The notes beneath the pieces were generated by a model. It did not search any database. It had not been told where the DNA came from and saw only the letters and a program-made list of their open reading frames with translations. The translations under genes and the position numbers were made by a program. A stretch of DNA of 25,292 bases, from positions 1-25,292 of the forward strand of contig CAYGHG010000030.1 in NCBI GenBank assembly GCA_964349515.1, written 5' to 3'. Positions 13,361 through 19,938 of this stretch are shown here, in pieces; within the stretch, counting starts at the first letter, position 1; each line of letters starts with the position of its first letter. This stretch comes from CAYGHG01 sp964349515. Its GTDB lineage: Bacteria > Oederibacteriota > PGYV01 > CAYGHG01.

Positions 13361-13762
13361 TTAAAAACTTTGCAGAAACTCCGCAGGCGTTACCGCTTTT
13401 GTGTTCCCGTATTTTTTTGCAGGAAAATGCCTTATATTTCCTCTTATTATAAAATCCGCGGAGCCGGCAACAGCCGCTGATACGAAAATACTGTCATCTT
13501 TATGTACGCTGCCATGAAAACCGGCAGGATCGCCGAATTCAAAAACAGAGCTGCCCATAAACTGTAAAAATGCATTCATGTCACTCTCTGAAAACCCAAA
13601 CTTTTTTCTGCCAAGGACTCCCTGATACTCTCTGAGCACCGCTTTGCTGACAACCGGAAATATCCTTCCCTCAAAAACCATCAGCATGACCTGCGCAGGC
13701 TTTCCTCCCGGGTGTAATAAAGCGGATACAAGTACATTTGTATCAATTACAGCCCTGATCAT
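13361..13762 (-). CDS. PIN-domain toxin ribonuclease
   Basis: A 133-residue PIN-domain protein of the putative toxin group COG1569. The first acidic residue is in AVIDTNVLVSALL (Asp7), the central conserved acidic residue is probably Glu45 in LREYQ, and the later acidic pair is in HKDDSIFVSAAV (about residues 92-94). The last motif reads GNIRHFP where many PIN proteins have a further Asp, a common variation in this group. Such proteins cut RNA when freed from their antitoxin. The start overlaps the antitoxin stop by 4 bases (ATGA), the usual layout of these pairs. Confidence 0.88.
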   Translation of the reverse strand: MIRAVIDTNVLVSALLHPGGKPAQVMLMVFEGRIFPVVSKAVLREYQGVLGRKKFGFSESDMNAFLQFMGSSVFEFGDPAGFHGSVHKDDSIFVSAAVAGSADFIIRGNIRHFPAKKYGNTKAVTPAEFLQSF

Positions 13763-14052
13763 CCGCGCTTTTTACGGGCGCCTTTTCTAATTGCCCTGTA
13801 ATCCTCAATCTCTTTAAGCCCTTCTTTTTCACTGATGCCCGCGGCCGCAGCTTTTTTCTGCATGGACCCAAACGAGGCCGCAGCCTTGATTCTCATGGCC
13901 TCATTTACCACAAACTCAAAATTGTCCTCGTTTATGGGCAGCATATATGCTATCGGCTTTCCGTTCAGGGTCAAAACACTGTCTTCCCTGCTAATTATTT
14001 CCCGTGTTTTCTTGTTTTTCACGGCAAGATCCCGCACTGTTATAAACTTCAT
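13759..14052 (-). CDS. Phd/YefM-like antitoxin
   Basis: A 97-residue protein with an N-terminal Phd/YefM-type DNA-binding part: MKFITVRDLAVKNKKTREII, then DSVLTLNGKPIAYMLPI, the typical hairpin of this family. The C-terminal half is helical and highly basic (RAIRKGARKKRG), suited to wrapping around the PIN toxin. The ATG follows AAAGGAG. Repeated TACAACATT sites in the promoter region are candidate operators for autoregulation. Confidence 0.85.
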   Translation of the reverse strand: MKFITVRDLAVKNKKTREIISREDSVLTLNGKPIAYMLPINEDNFEFVVNEAMRIKAAASFGSMQKKAAAAGISEKEGLKEIEDYRAIRKGARKKRG

Positions 14053-14092
14053 CTTAATACTCCTTTATTTTGTTTATTCTTGTTGCATTTAA

Positions 14093-14145
14093 AGTATAAC
14101 ATATGTTTGACATTTATACAACATTGTGAAAAATCGTACAACATT
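14093..14145 (-). promoter_or_regulatory. Promoter and candidate operators of the Phd/PIN pair
   Basis: On the minus strand TTGTAT (14116-14121) and TATACT (14093-14098) are 17 bases apart, and a TG precedes the -10 by one base (extended -10). TACAACATT occurs at 14117-14125 and again at 14137-14145, 20 bases apart (two helical turns), one copy overlapping the -35. Confidence 0.6.
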
Positions 14146-14188
14146 TAAGATCCGACCCTATTTGTTGCATTAAGCCGTGTGATATAAA

Positions 14189-14220
14189 AAAAGCCCGCCG
14201 TCAAAAGACGGCGGGCTTTT
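14189..14220 (-). terminator. Intrinsic terminator of the ferritin-like gene
   Basis: A 14-bp perfect stem, AAAAGCCCGCCGTC with its complement, around a 4-base loop. On the minus strand it is followed by a run of T and starts 9 bases after the ferritin-like stop codon. Confidence 0.92.
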
Positions 14221-14229
14221 AAACTGCTT

Positions 14230-14721
14230 TTATTTTACCGGTGTTGTCATGTCAGCGAGTATTGCCTCCAAGTCCTCCTCATGCTCTATCTCGTCTTCCA
14301 TTATTTCAAGCACAAGTTTTGCCGTAACAGGGTCTTTACCGTTTACGAAATCGTAAATCTTTTTGTATGTGGTAATCGCGCACTGCTCCCCTTTTATGTT
14401 CTGCTCCACGAGTTTCTTTGTGTTCGGGTCTGACGGCGCGTCGTAGCCGCACCCTGACTCTGCGAGTAACTGCTGGGGCGTGATGAGAGGCGTGCCTCCT
14501 AACGTAATTATCCTTTCAGTCAGCATCCCTGCGTGCTTTAACTCTTCATTCGCGTGTTCTTCCAGTTCTCCGGCAATGATCCCGCGCATCCTGCCGACTG
14601 CCACTTTCGCTCCCACCCAGTACTGGTAGTACGCCAGCCACTCGTCCGCGTATGCCTTATTCAGCATCTTTAACAGCTCGTCAACGTTGACTCCCGCTAT
14701 TTCCCTTGCCTTTGTACCCAT
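14230..14721 (-). CDS. Ferritin-like di-iron protein (bacterioferritin/Dps-like)
   Basis: A 163-residue four-helix ferritin-like protein. Candidate di-iron ligands are Glu27 (ADEWLAYYQYW), Glu60 and His63 (NEELKHAG), Glu112 (KGEQCAITTY) and Glu144 with His147 (EDEIEHEEDL), matching the E / ExxH / E / ExxH pattern. The length and the EWLAYYQYW start are typical of the stand-alone ferritin-like group found in anaerobes. It probably stores iron or removes peroxide or oxygen. It is a single-gene unit with its own promoter, an inverted repeat at the start of the transcript and a strong terminator. The neighbouring thioredoxin operon suggests an oxidative-stress setting. Confidence 0.88.
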   Translation of the reverse strand: MGTKAREIAGVNVDELLKMLNKAYADEWLAYYQYWVGAKVAVGRMRGIIAGELEEHANEELKHAGMLTERIITLGGTPLITPQQLLAESGCGYDAPSDPNTKKLVEQNIKGEQCAITTYKKIYDFVNGKDPVTAKLVLEIMEDEIEHEEDLEAILADMTTPVK

Positions 14722-14743
14722 AACTTTACCTCCGTTTATTATT

Positions 14744-14793
14744 CAGGAATTTTCCTGTAATACACATATACCACACAAAACCCCTGTTGTCAA
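14744..14793 (-). promoter_or_regulatory. Promoter of the ferritin-like gene with inverted repeat
   Basis: TTGACA (14788-14793, overlapping the 3' end of the upstream gene) and TATATG (14765-14770) are 17 bases apart on the minus strand. CAGGAA-TT-TTCCTG (14744-14757) is a perfect inverted repeat at about the transcription start and may be an operator. Confidence 0.6.
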
Positions 14794-15140
14794 AAATACA
14801 CCTTATAATTTGCATCCAGTATCTCCTTTATCTGCGCCTTGGTCTGTATGCTTGTAGTCGCTTTAACCACTTTTCCCTTTTTGTAATAAACCGTAAAAGG
14901 CAGCCCCCTGAAATCCCTGCATTCGGGAAGTTTCCTTATGACATCCGCTTCCGGGGTGTCAAATGGGAAATCACTGAAAACCACATGCTTATATTCCGGT
15001 TCCAGCAGTTCCATTGCCGCGTAAACCGGAATGCACATGGGGCCCATCCTGCCGCAGCAGACCATGACATTTTCATTTTCCGTAATTGTTTTTTTAAGCT
15101 CATCCGCGGTGTTTAAGTGTTTCAGTTTTGTCTGAAGCAT
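14790..15140 (-). CDS. Thioredoxin-like protein with altered active site
   Basis: A 116-residue protein with a thioredoxin-like fold. The active-site region reads CCGRMGPMC (Cys28, Cys29, Cys36) instead of WCGPC. Only the last cysteine aligns with the second thioredoxin cysteine, while GLPFTVYYKKGK downstream keeps the conserved cis-proline strand. Its chemistry is therefore uncertain; it may use the distant Cys28/29-Cys36 pair or bind a metal. It is the third gene of an operon with the DUF134 regulator and a thioredoxin (gap of 11 bases), so that thioredoxin may be its redox partner. The ATG follows AAGGGGG. Confidence 0.75.
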   Translation of the reverse strand: MLQTKLKHLNTADELKKTITENENVMVCCGRMGPMCIPVYAAMELLEPEYKHVVFSDFPFDTPEADVIRKLPECRDFRGLPFTVYYKKGKVVKATTSIQTKAQIKEILDANYKVYF

Positions 15141-15151
15141 CTTGCTCCCCC

Positions 15152-15475
15152 TTAAGCCGCAAGATACGGCTTGATGACCTGCACTAATGCCGCTTTGGGG
15201 TATGCGCCGCTTACTCTTTGTACCAGCTCGCCGCCTTTAAATATTGCAAGCGTGGGTATTCCCGATATACCGTACTCATGCGCCAGCCCCGGCGAGTCGT
15301 CCACGTTGACTTTCACGACCTTGAGCCTCCCTGTGTAATCTTTCGCAATCTCGGCTATTGTAGGGGCTATCATCCTGCAGGGCATGCACCACGCTGCCCA
15401 GAAATCCACAAGCACCGGCTCATCCGACTCCAAAACCTCTTTCTTAAAACTCTTCTGAGTGACATCAAGTTCCAT
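15152..15475 (-). CDS. Thioredoxin with CMPC active site
   Basis: A 107-residue thioredoxin, a cytoplasmic dithiol reductant. The active site is WCMPC (Cys30, Cys33) in FWAAWCMPCRMIAP, with Met in place of the usual Gly. The cis-proline is Pro74 in SGIPTLAIFKGG. Everything else is standard for the family, including length. The change in the residues between the cysteines should shift redox potential or partner choice. No thioredoxin reductase gene is nearby. The gene lies between the DUF134 regulator (13-base gap) and the thioredoxin-like gene, and is preceded by AAAGGAGG. Confidence 0.93.
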   Translation of the reverse strand: MELDVTQKSFKKEVLESDEPVLVDFWAAWCMPCRMIAPTIAEIAKDYTGRLKVVKVNVDDSPGLAHEYGISGIPTLAIFKGGELVQRVSGAYPKAALVQVIKPYLAA

Positions 15476-15488
15476 AGTACGCCTCCTT

Positions 15489-15803
15489 TTATTTTCCGCT
15501 CTTTCGCGGGGCTTTTTTAAGTATTGTGCCTCCCTTTACAGCCAGAACACATCCCTTAATAATTGCCTCTGTTGTCTTTGCCCTTGCCGACTCAACTATG
15601 TTTCCCAGCGTCTGCCTGGAAACCCCCATGCTGAGAGCCGCCTGCGCGTGGTATTTTTTCTCCAGATCCACAAGCCTCAGCGCTTCAAGCTCGTCAAGAG
15701 TCATCACTATTTCCCGCAGTTTCCCCTGCTTTGCGCCAAGCGGCGCAAAACAAAGCGATTCCTCCCCGCAGCAAATCTTCCTGCATTTCACAGGCCGCGC
15801 CAT
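15489..15803 (-). CDS. DUF134-family DNA-binding protein
   Basis: A 104-residue protein of the DUF134 (COG1342) family. The N-terminus MARPVKCRKICC holds a Cys cluster (Cys7, Cys11, Cys12), and a further Cys18 follows. MTLDELEALRLVDLEKKYHAQAALSMGVSRQTLGNIVESARAK is written here only by its parts: the DELEALRLVDLE helix and the sigma70-region-4-like helix-turn-helix containing MGVSRQTLGNIV. The family is a predicted metal- or redox-responsive regulator without a firm function. It heads the thioredoxin operon and has a palindromic site in its own promoter, so it probably controls this operon. The start follows AAGGAGG. Confidence 0.88.
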   Translation of the reverse strand: MARPVKCRKICCGEESLCFAPLGAKQGKLREIVMTLDELEALRLVDLEKKYHAQAALSMGVSRQTLGNIVESARAKTTEAIIKGCVLAVKGGTILKKAPRKSGK

Positions 15804-15823
15804 CTAAAGCCTCCTTAGGTTAA

Positions 15824-15868
15824 TTATTAGCATATGCCAATAATACACGCAAAAATACTTTTTGTCAA
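15824..15868 (-). promoter_or_regulatory. Strong promoter and palindromic operator of the DUF134-thioredoxin operon
   Basis: TTGACA (15863-15868) and TATTAT (15840-15845) are exactly 17 bases apart on the minus strand. The -10 overlaps a 20-base near-perfect palindrome at 15824-15843 (TTATT-A-GCATATGC-C-AATAA on the plus strand, one mismatched pair). A bound repressor there would block initiation. Confidence 0.75.
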
Positions 15869-15888
15869 GTTTTTTGATTTCCAGGGTT

Positions 15889-16764
15889 TTAAAACCTTGC
15901 TGTGCCTGCAATAAAAGGAGATGCCACAAAAACAGCCGCAGCCAGCAGTATCACGCCGGATATAGCGGGAACAACGCGGGATATTACAAAACCGGCGGTT
16001 TTACCCGACACAACGGCCCTCTCGCCCAGATGCCACACACCCAGGGCTATGGCTGTCTGGGTAAGCGCCATTCCCGCGGCAAAAAACAGTGCAAAAATAA
16101 TTCCCTCCGCGATAAGCCCGAAACTGAACGAGAAAACCAGTATGACCGTAGTGGAGGGGCAGGGTACAAGGCCGATACCCGCTGATATGGCAAGCGGCCC
16201 GTGCTTTTTTTCCGGTTCGTGATTTTCTTTTTTCCCCGGCATGAATACGCCCTTAAGCACGGCTATGCCGACAAAAAACAGCACCAACCCCGCTGCAAAC
16301 TGCATTATTTCCCTTATAAAATCTGCTTCCGCACCTACCGTTTTTTTTATGATGATAAACGAAACCGCCACAAGCGCCATTGCCGACATCGCGTGAAAAA
16401 AAGCGGATAAAACACCCGCCGCTATCACCCTGCGCACCCGTTTTCGGGAAGCAAGCACCCACGCTGAAAGCACAGCCTTTCCGTGGCCCGGCCCCAGCGC
16501 ATGCACTGCGCCGTAGGCCAGCATGGCGGCGCATATTGCGGCAAAAACCCCTGCCGTGCCCTTTTCCCTGTATGATTTTATCTGATCGGAAATTTTTCTG
16601 TTTAGCCGGGCCTGGATTGCCGCTATTTTTTTTATCAAAGAAGAACCCGGCAGGGACACAGATTTTTCTTTTTTCCCTTCACTGCCGGTAAGAAAGGGGT
16701 TTGACGCGAATACGACAAACGGCACAACCGCCGCCAACAGCAGGGCTAAAATTGCTTTCTTCAT
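15889..16764 (-). CDS. NicO/RcnA-type metal transporter (COG2215)
   Basis: A 291-residue membrane protein of the NicO family (nickel/cobalt transport; RcnA is its efflux member). Residues 1-20 form a signal-like helix followed by NPFLTG. The family motif HALGPGHGK places His88 and His94 in a membrane helix, with His124 (AFFHAMSA) in the next one. A basic, His-poor loop precedes PLAISAGIGLVPCPSTTVILVF. About seven membrane helices are expected. It overlaps the DUF1007 gene by 4 bases, an arrangement long annotated as a paired periplasmic and permease system. Located after zinc-uptake-type genes, it could move zinc, nickel or cobalt; direction and metal are not settled by sequence. Confidence 0.87.
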   Translation of the reverse strand: MKKAILALLLAAVVPFVVFASNPFLTGSEGKKEKSVSLPGSSLIKKIAAIQARLNRKISDQIKSYREKGTAGVFAAICAAMLAYGAVHALGPGHGKAVLSAWVLASRKRVRRVIAAGVLSAFFHAMSAMALVAVSFIIIKKTVGAEADFIREIMQFAAGLVLFFVGIAVLKGVFMPGKKENHEPEKKHGPLAISAGIGLVPCPSTTVILVFSFSFGLIAEGIIFALFFAAGMALTQTAIALGVWHLGERAVVSGKTAGFVISRVVPAISGVILLAAAVFVASPFIAGTARF

Positions 16765-17318
16765 TGTTTTCCGCCCTTCAACTCCACATAAACCCCTGTT
16801 ACCCCGCCTTTTTCCTTCTGTGTTATTTTAACCCCTTCTTTTTTTACACCTGCTTCATATACGGAAACATTGCCCGCGCCAAACTCAAAAGCGGTATAAA
16901 AATCAGGGTCATCAAAGGATAAAAACAGCATGCCGGTTTCTATGCCAAGCGGCGCCGAAAAGATGTATCTGAGAATACCGTCTTCGACGGCAATTTCCAG
17001 GGGCCCGGGTTTTATCTTTACAGGTTTTCCTTTGTCAGCCCTTATTTCCGCATAGTAATTGTATGAAGCAAGCGAAGGAAAAACCTCTTCCCTTATTTTT
17101 TTTGATTCTTCGCGGCTTACCTCCCCGTCAGAATTACTGTCAATAAATTCAATCATAGAGCCGCCTGTCATTTCGTCAAAAACCCAGTCAACCTCAATTT
17201 GCTCAATAACCCCGCCTGTAATATTTATCTTAACGTAAGGGGAAATAAATACATGAGGGTGGCTGTATGCCGTGCCGGCAAATAAAGCCGCAATGATAAA
17301 CATAAAAGTTTTCCTCAT
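16761..17318 (-). CDS. DUF1007-family periplasmic protein with EF-hand-like loop
   Basis: A 185-residue exported protein of DUF1007 (COG3683). A signal peptide (about residues 1-18) is followed by the signature SHPHVFI (His20, His22). IDSNSDGEVSREE gives a canonical 12-residue EF-hand-like loop (Asp60, Asn62, Asp64, Glu71) that probably binds calcium. The His pair would lie at the mature N-terminus and could bind a transition metal for the NicO-type permease encoded directly downstream with a 4-base overlap. The start follows AAGGAGG. Confidence 0.88.
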   Translation of the reverse strand: MRKTFMFIIAALFAGTAYSHPHVFISPYVKINITGGVIEQIEVDWVFDEMTGGSMIEFIDSNSDGEVSREESKKIREEVFPSLASYNYYAEIRADKGKPVKIKPGPLEIAVEDGILRYIFSAPLGIETGMLFLSFDDPDFYTAFEFGAGNVSVYEAGVKKEGVKITQKEKGGVTGVYVELKGGKQ

Positions 17319-17335
17319 TATTTCCTCCTTTTGAA

Positions 17336-18127
17336 TTAAAGCAGATTTAAACTGACACCCATGACCGCCATGCCGGCTATCACGCCTGCTATCTCGGTGT
17401 GGCCCTCGCCGTATTCTCTGGCGGTTGGAAGCAGCTCGTCAAATGATATGTATATCATGATGCCGGCTACAACGCCCATAACCACGCCCAGCAGGTGCTC
17501 GGTGAGAAACGGCGCGAGTATCAGCCACCCTACAAGCGCGCCCGCGGGTTCTGCCAGGCCTGACAGAGCGGAATAAAAAAATGCTTTTTTCTTGTCGCCT
17601 GTGGCGGCGTATATGGGAACTGACACGGATATGCCCTCGGGGATGTTGTGTATGGCAACCGCTATTGCGATCGTAATGCCGAGCGTCAGGTCTGTTGAAG
17701 CTGCCGCAAATGTGGCAAAGCCCTCGGGAAAATTGTGTATGGTGATTGCAAAGGCGGTAAACATACCGGTTCTCATCAGCTTGCGCTTTGCGTGGCTGCG
17801 CCCGGTTATTTTAAGCTCTTTAATAAGCGACTCTTTTCTCGCCTCATGCGGGTTTTGCGCGTCGGGTATCAGCCTGTCTATCAGCGCTGCGATGCCTATG
17901 CCGCCAAAAAAAGCAAGAAGCGCGCCCCACTCGCCTGCAGTTTCACCGGCGTGAGGCAGTATCTCCACAAGCGAGACATAAACCATGACGCCGGCCGAGA
18001 GCCCCAGCCCGAAAGACAGAAACTTGTTGCCCCTGCTTCCGAGTACAAAAGCGATAACAGAGCCTATGGCCGTGGACATGCCCGCAAAAAGCGAGAGCAA
18101 AAGGCCGTTCATTACGTTTATTTCCAT
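17336..18127 (-). CDS. ZIP-family metal transporter (ZupT-like)
   Basis: A 263-residue transporter with eight predicted membrane helices that brings divalent metals, mainly zinc, into the cytoplasm. The two binuclear-centre motifs are intact: HNFPEG (His131, Glu135) and HNIPEG (His160, Glu164). The cytosolic loop between helices III and IV is short (about residues 88-118: NPHEARKE through SHAKRKLM) with few histidines. It lies 18 bases after the ZnuB-like permease gene ends and 17 bases before the DUF1007 gene, so all four are likely one operon. ZIP proteins work without an ATPase, which matters because no ABC ATPase gene is present here. Confidence 0.92.
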   Translation of the reverse strand: MEINVMNGLLLSLFAGMSTAIGSVIAFVLGSRGNKFLSFGLGLSAGVMVYVSLVEILPHAGETAGEWGALLAFFGGIGIAALIDRLIPDAQNPHEARKESLIKELKITGRSHAKRKLMRTGMFTAFAITIHNFPEGFATFAAASTDLTLGITIAIAVAIHNIPEGISVSVPIYAATGDKKKAFFYSALSGLAEPAGALVGWLILAPFLTEHLLGVVMGVVAGIMIYISFDELLPTAREYGEGHTEIAGVIAGMAVMGVSLNLL

Positions 18128-18145
18128 GATGCTCCTCTTGTACTA

Positions 18146-18979
18146 TCAGACTGCTTTTTTTGATTTCTGAAAATTATTATACCACAACGCTCTTACCGTG
18201 AAAACCACCGTAAAAACAAGGCCAAATACCGCGGTAATGGAGGCGCCTGTAGGCAGGTCTGTAAATACCGAGAGAGCAATACCAAAGATGCTGCATACAA
18301 CACCGGCCGCCCACGAGAATAACAGCCGCGCCTTTACCCCCCTGAAAAACATGAACGAGAGCGCCGCAGGCACAATAAGGTAGGAAAAAACAAGCAGTAC
18401 CCCGGCGGTTGCAACTGATGACGTCACCACCGCGCCGAATGTCGCGTAAAAAAGAAAATCCCACAGCATCACATTCATCTTTTTTTCACAGCCCGGGCAC
18501 TCTTTTGTTATTGCCATGAACTTATCCCTGAACACGAAGTGGAAACCGGCTATGGCCGTGTATAAAACCGCTGTAATAATGACCTCTTCAGGCTTCACAA
18601 AAAGTATGTTTCCCACCAGCATGTATTTTATGTGCTCTGCCTCCGAGGGGGCCTTTGACAGTATCAATACCGCCGCGGCCGCGGCAAATACATACAGCAC
18701 GCCTATCAGCGCTTCCCTGGGTATTTCCTTTATAGCATTCCGTGTAAGCGACAAAAAGAGGGCGGCGCAAAGCGTGAAACCCAGCGAAAAGAAATATGAC
18801 CCTGTTGTATGCATTTCAAAACCGGCAAGAAACCCAGCAAGAGCGCCAAGCGCCGCGGTCTGCGCCAGCGCCAGGTCCACAAATATTATGCCGCGCTCTA
18901 TGACGTGCATCCCCAGATATGCGTGAATTCCTGCCAGGACAACTGCCGCCAGAAATGGCCAAATAAGTATTTCAAACAT
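18146..18979 (-). CDS. Metal ABC transporter permease, ZnuB-like
   Basis: A 277-residue integral membrane protein of the ABC-3 family (zinc, manganese or iron permeases). It starts with a hydrophobic helix and the typical GMHVIERGIIFVDLALAQTAALG (quoted here in overlapping parts: GMHVIERGIIF and FVDLALAQTAALG). Seven to nine helices are expected. An unusual CPGC (Cys161, Cys164) lies in a charged loop near RDKFMAITKE, a possible metal site or zinc knuckle. Its start follows AAAGGAGGACAGG, directly after the T run of a terminator belonging to the upstream binding-protein gene. No partner ATPase gene is found in the window. Confidence 0.9.
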   Translation of the reverse strand: MFEILIWPFLAAVVLAGIHAYLGMHVIERGIIFVDLALAQTAALGALAGFLAGFEMHTTGSYFFSLGFTLCAALFLSLTRNAIKEIPREALIGVLYVFAAAAAVLILSKAPSEAEHIKYMLVGNILFVKPEEVIITAVLYTAIAGFHFVFRDKFMAITKECPGCEKKMNVMLWDFLFYATFGAVVTSSVATAGVLLVFSYLIVPAALSFMFFRGVKARLLFSWAAGVVCSIFGIALSVFTDLPTGASITAVFGLVFTVVFTVRALWYNNFQKSKKAV

Positions 18980-18994
18980 CCTGTCCTCCTTTAA

Positions 18995-19026
18995 AAAAGG
19001 CCCCGCCTTTTACGGCGGGGCCTTTT
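18995..19026 (-). terminator. Intrinsic terminator between znuA-like and znuB-like genes
   Basis: AAAAGGCCCCGCC (18995-19007) pairs with GGCGGGGCCTTTT (19014-19026) around a 6-base loop, and T residues follow on the minus strand. It starts 2 bases after the znuA-like stop codon and ends next to the znuB-like ribosome binding site, so it should strongly reduce read-through into the permease gene. Confidence 0.92.
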
Positions 19027-19028
19027 CA

Positions 19029-19928
19029 CTATTTCACAGATTCACTAAGGTTTTTTACAACGTAGTCAAATAGCCCTATGTATGTCTCCGTGCCTTCAGC
19101 GCCGCGCGAAGACGAGGGTACCCGCACTACTTTTGCGCCTGTCATTTCAGAGAGTTTTTCCACAGCAGCGGAGGGGTAAAAAGGTTCTGCAAAAATTATC
19201 TTTGTCCCCTGCGCCTTCATCTTTTCAGAGAGAGCAACAAGCTCCCTCGGTGAAGGGTAGATACCAGGCTTGCTTTCCAGATACCCAGTGCTCTCCATGC
19301 CAAAATACTCAATGAAATACAGCCAGCAGTTATGAGTAGGCAGCACCGGAACGCCTTTGAAAACTTCCATTGCTTTTTTCCACTCACCGGCTTTTTTCTC
19401 CAGCAGCCTGTTGTATGTCATCATATTGGCTGTGTAAAAAGATGTATTGTCCGGGTCAATGACAGACAGCCTTTCACTTATTGTTGCTGCCATCACCGCG
19501 CCGTTTTCAGGGTTCAGCCAGTAGTGGGGGTTGCCGTAAACGTGCACATCCCCCATGGAGCCGTCCACTTTCCCCTCCGGCACTTCAAGCTTGTCTATCT
19601 TTTCGGAGAGGTCAATATATCCCTGATTCCCTTTCTGTATCTTCGGATTGCGTGACGCCCTGATCACGCCGTCCATCCACATGTCAAGATCCATTCCTAT
19701 GACCGCCACAGCATCAGCGTCACGCGCCTTTATAACCATAGAGGGCCGCGGCTCCACAGAGTGAGGATCCTGGCGTCCGTCCATGAGCCAGATGGCCTCA
19801 ACCTTGTCACCGCCCACATTTTTAACAATATCCGCAATCTCCGCCGTGGTGCAGACCACTCTGAGCTGCTGCGCGTAAACAGAAAAAGAGAACAAAAACA
19901 TCAAAAGCAACGGAACAAATTTTTTCAT
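19029..19928 (-). CDS. Metal ABC transporter substrate-binding protein, ZnuA-like
   Basis: A 299-residue periplasmic binding protein (cluster A-I). The signal peptide is residues 1-19, ending SVYA. Metal ligands expected for the family are His56 (DPHSVEP), His135 (GNPHYWLNP), His199 (PTHNCW) and Glu248 (AEPFYP). The three-His plus acidic pattern fits zinc or manganese, and the His-rich loop typical of many ZnuA proteins is missing. The frame opens at 19973, but the ATG at 19928 begins a proper signal peptide, has AAGGGG in front and does not overlap the upstream gene. It follows the outer-membrane barrel gene by 10 bases. Confidence 0.91.
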   Translation of the reverse strand: MKKFVPLLLMFLFSFSVYAQQLRVVCTTAEIADIVKNVGGDKVEAIWLMDGRQDPHSVEPRPSMVIKARDADAVAVIGMDLDMWMDGVIRASRNPKIQKGNQGYIDLSEKIDKLEVPEGKVDGSMGDVHVYGNPHYWLNPENGAVMAATISERLSVIDPDNTSFYTANMMTYNRLLEKKAGEWKKAMEVFKGVPVLPTHNCWLYFIEYFGMESTGYLESKPGIYPSPRELVALSEKMKAQGTKIIFAEPFYPSAAVEKLSEMTGAKVVRVPSSSRGAEGTETYIGLFDYVVKNLSESVK

Positions 19929-19938
19929 GACACGCCCC

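Noticed and set aside
17735..18163. 142-codon plus-strand open frame
   Set aside because: It is antisense to the ZIP transporter gene, whose motifs are intact.
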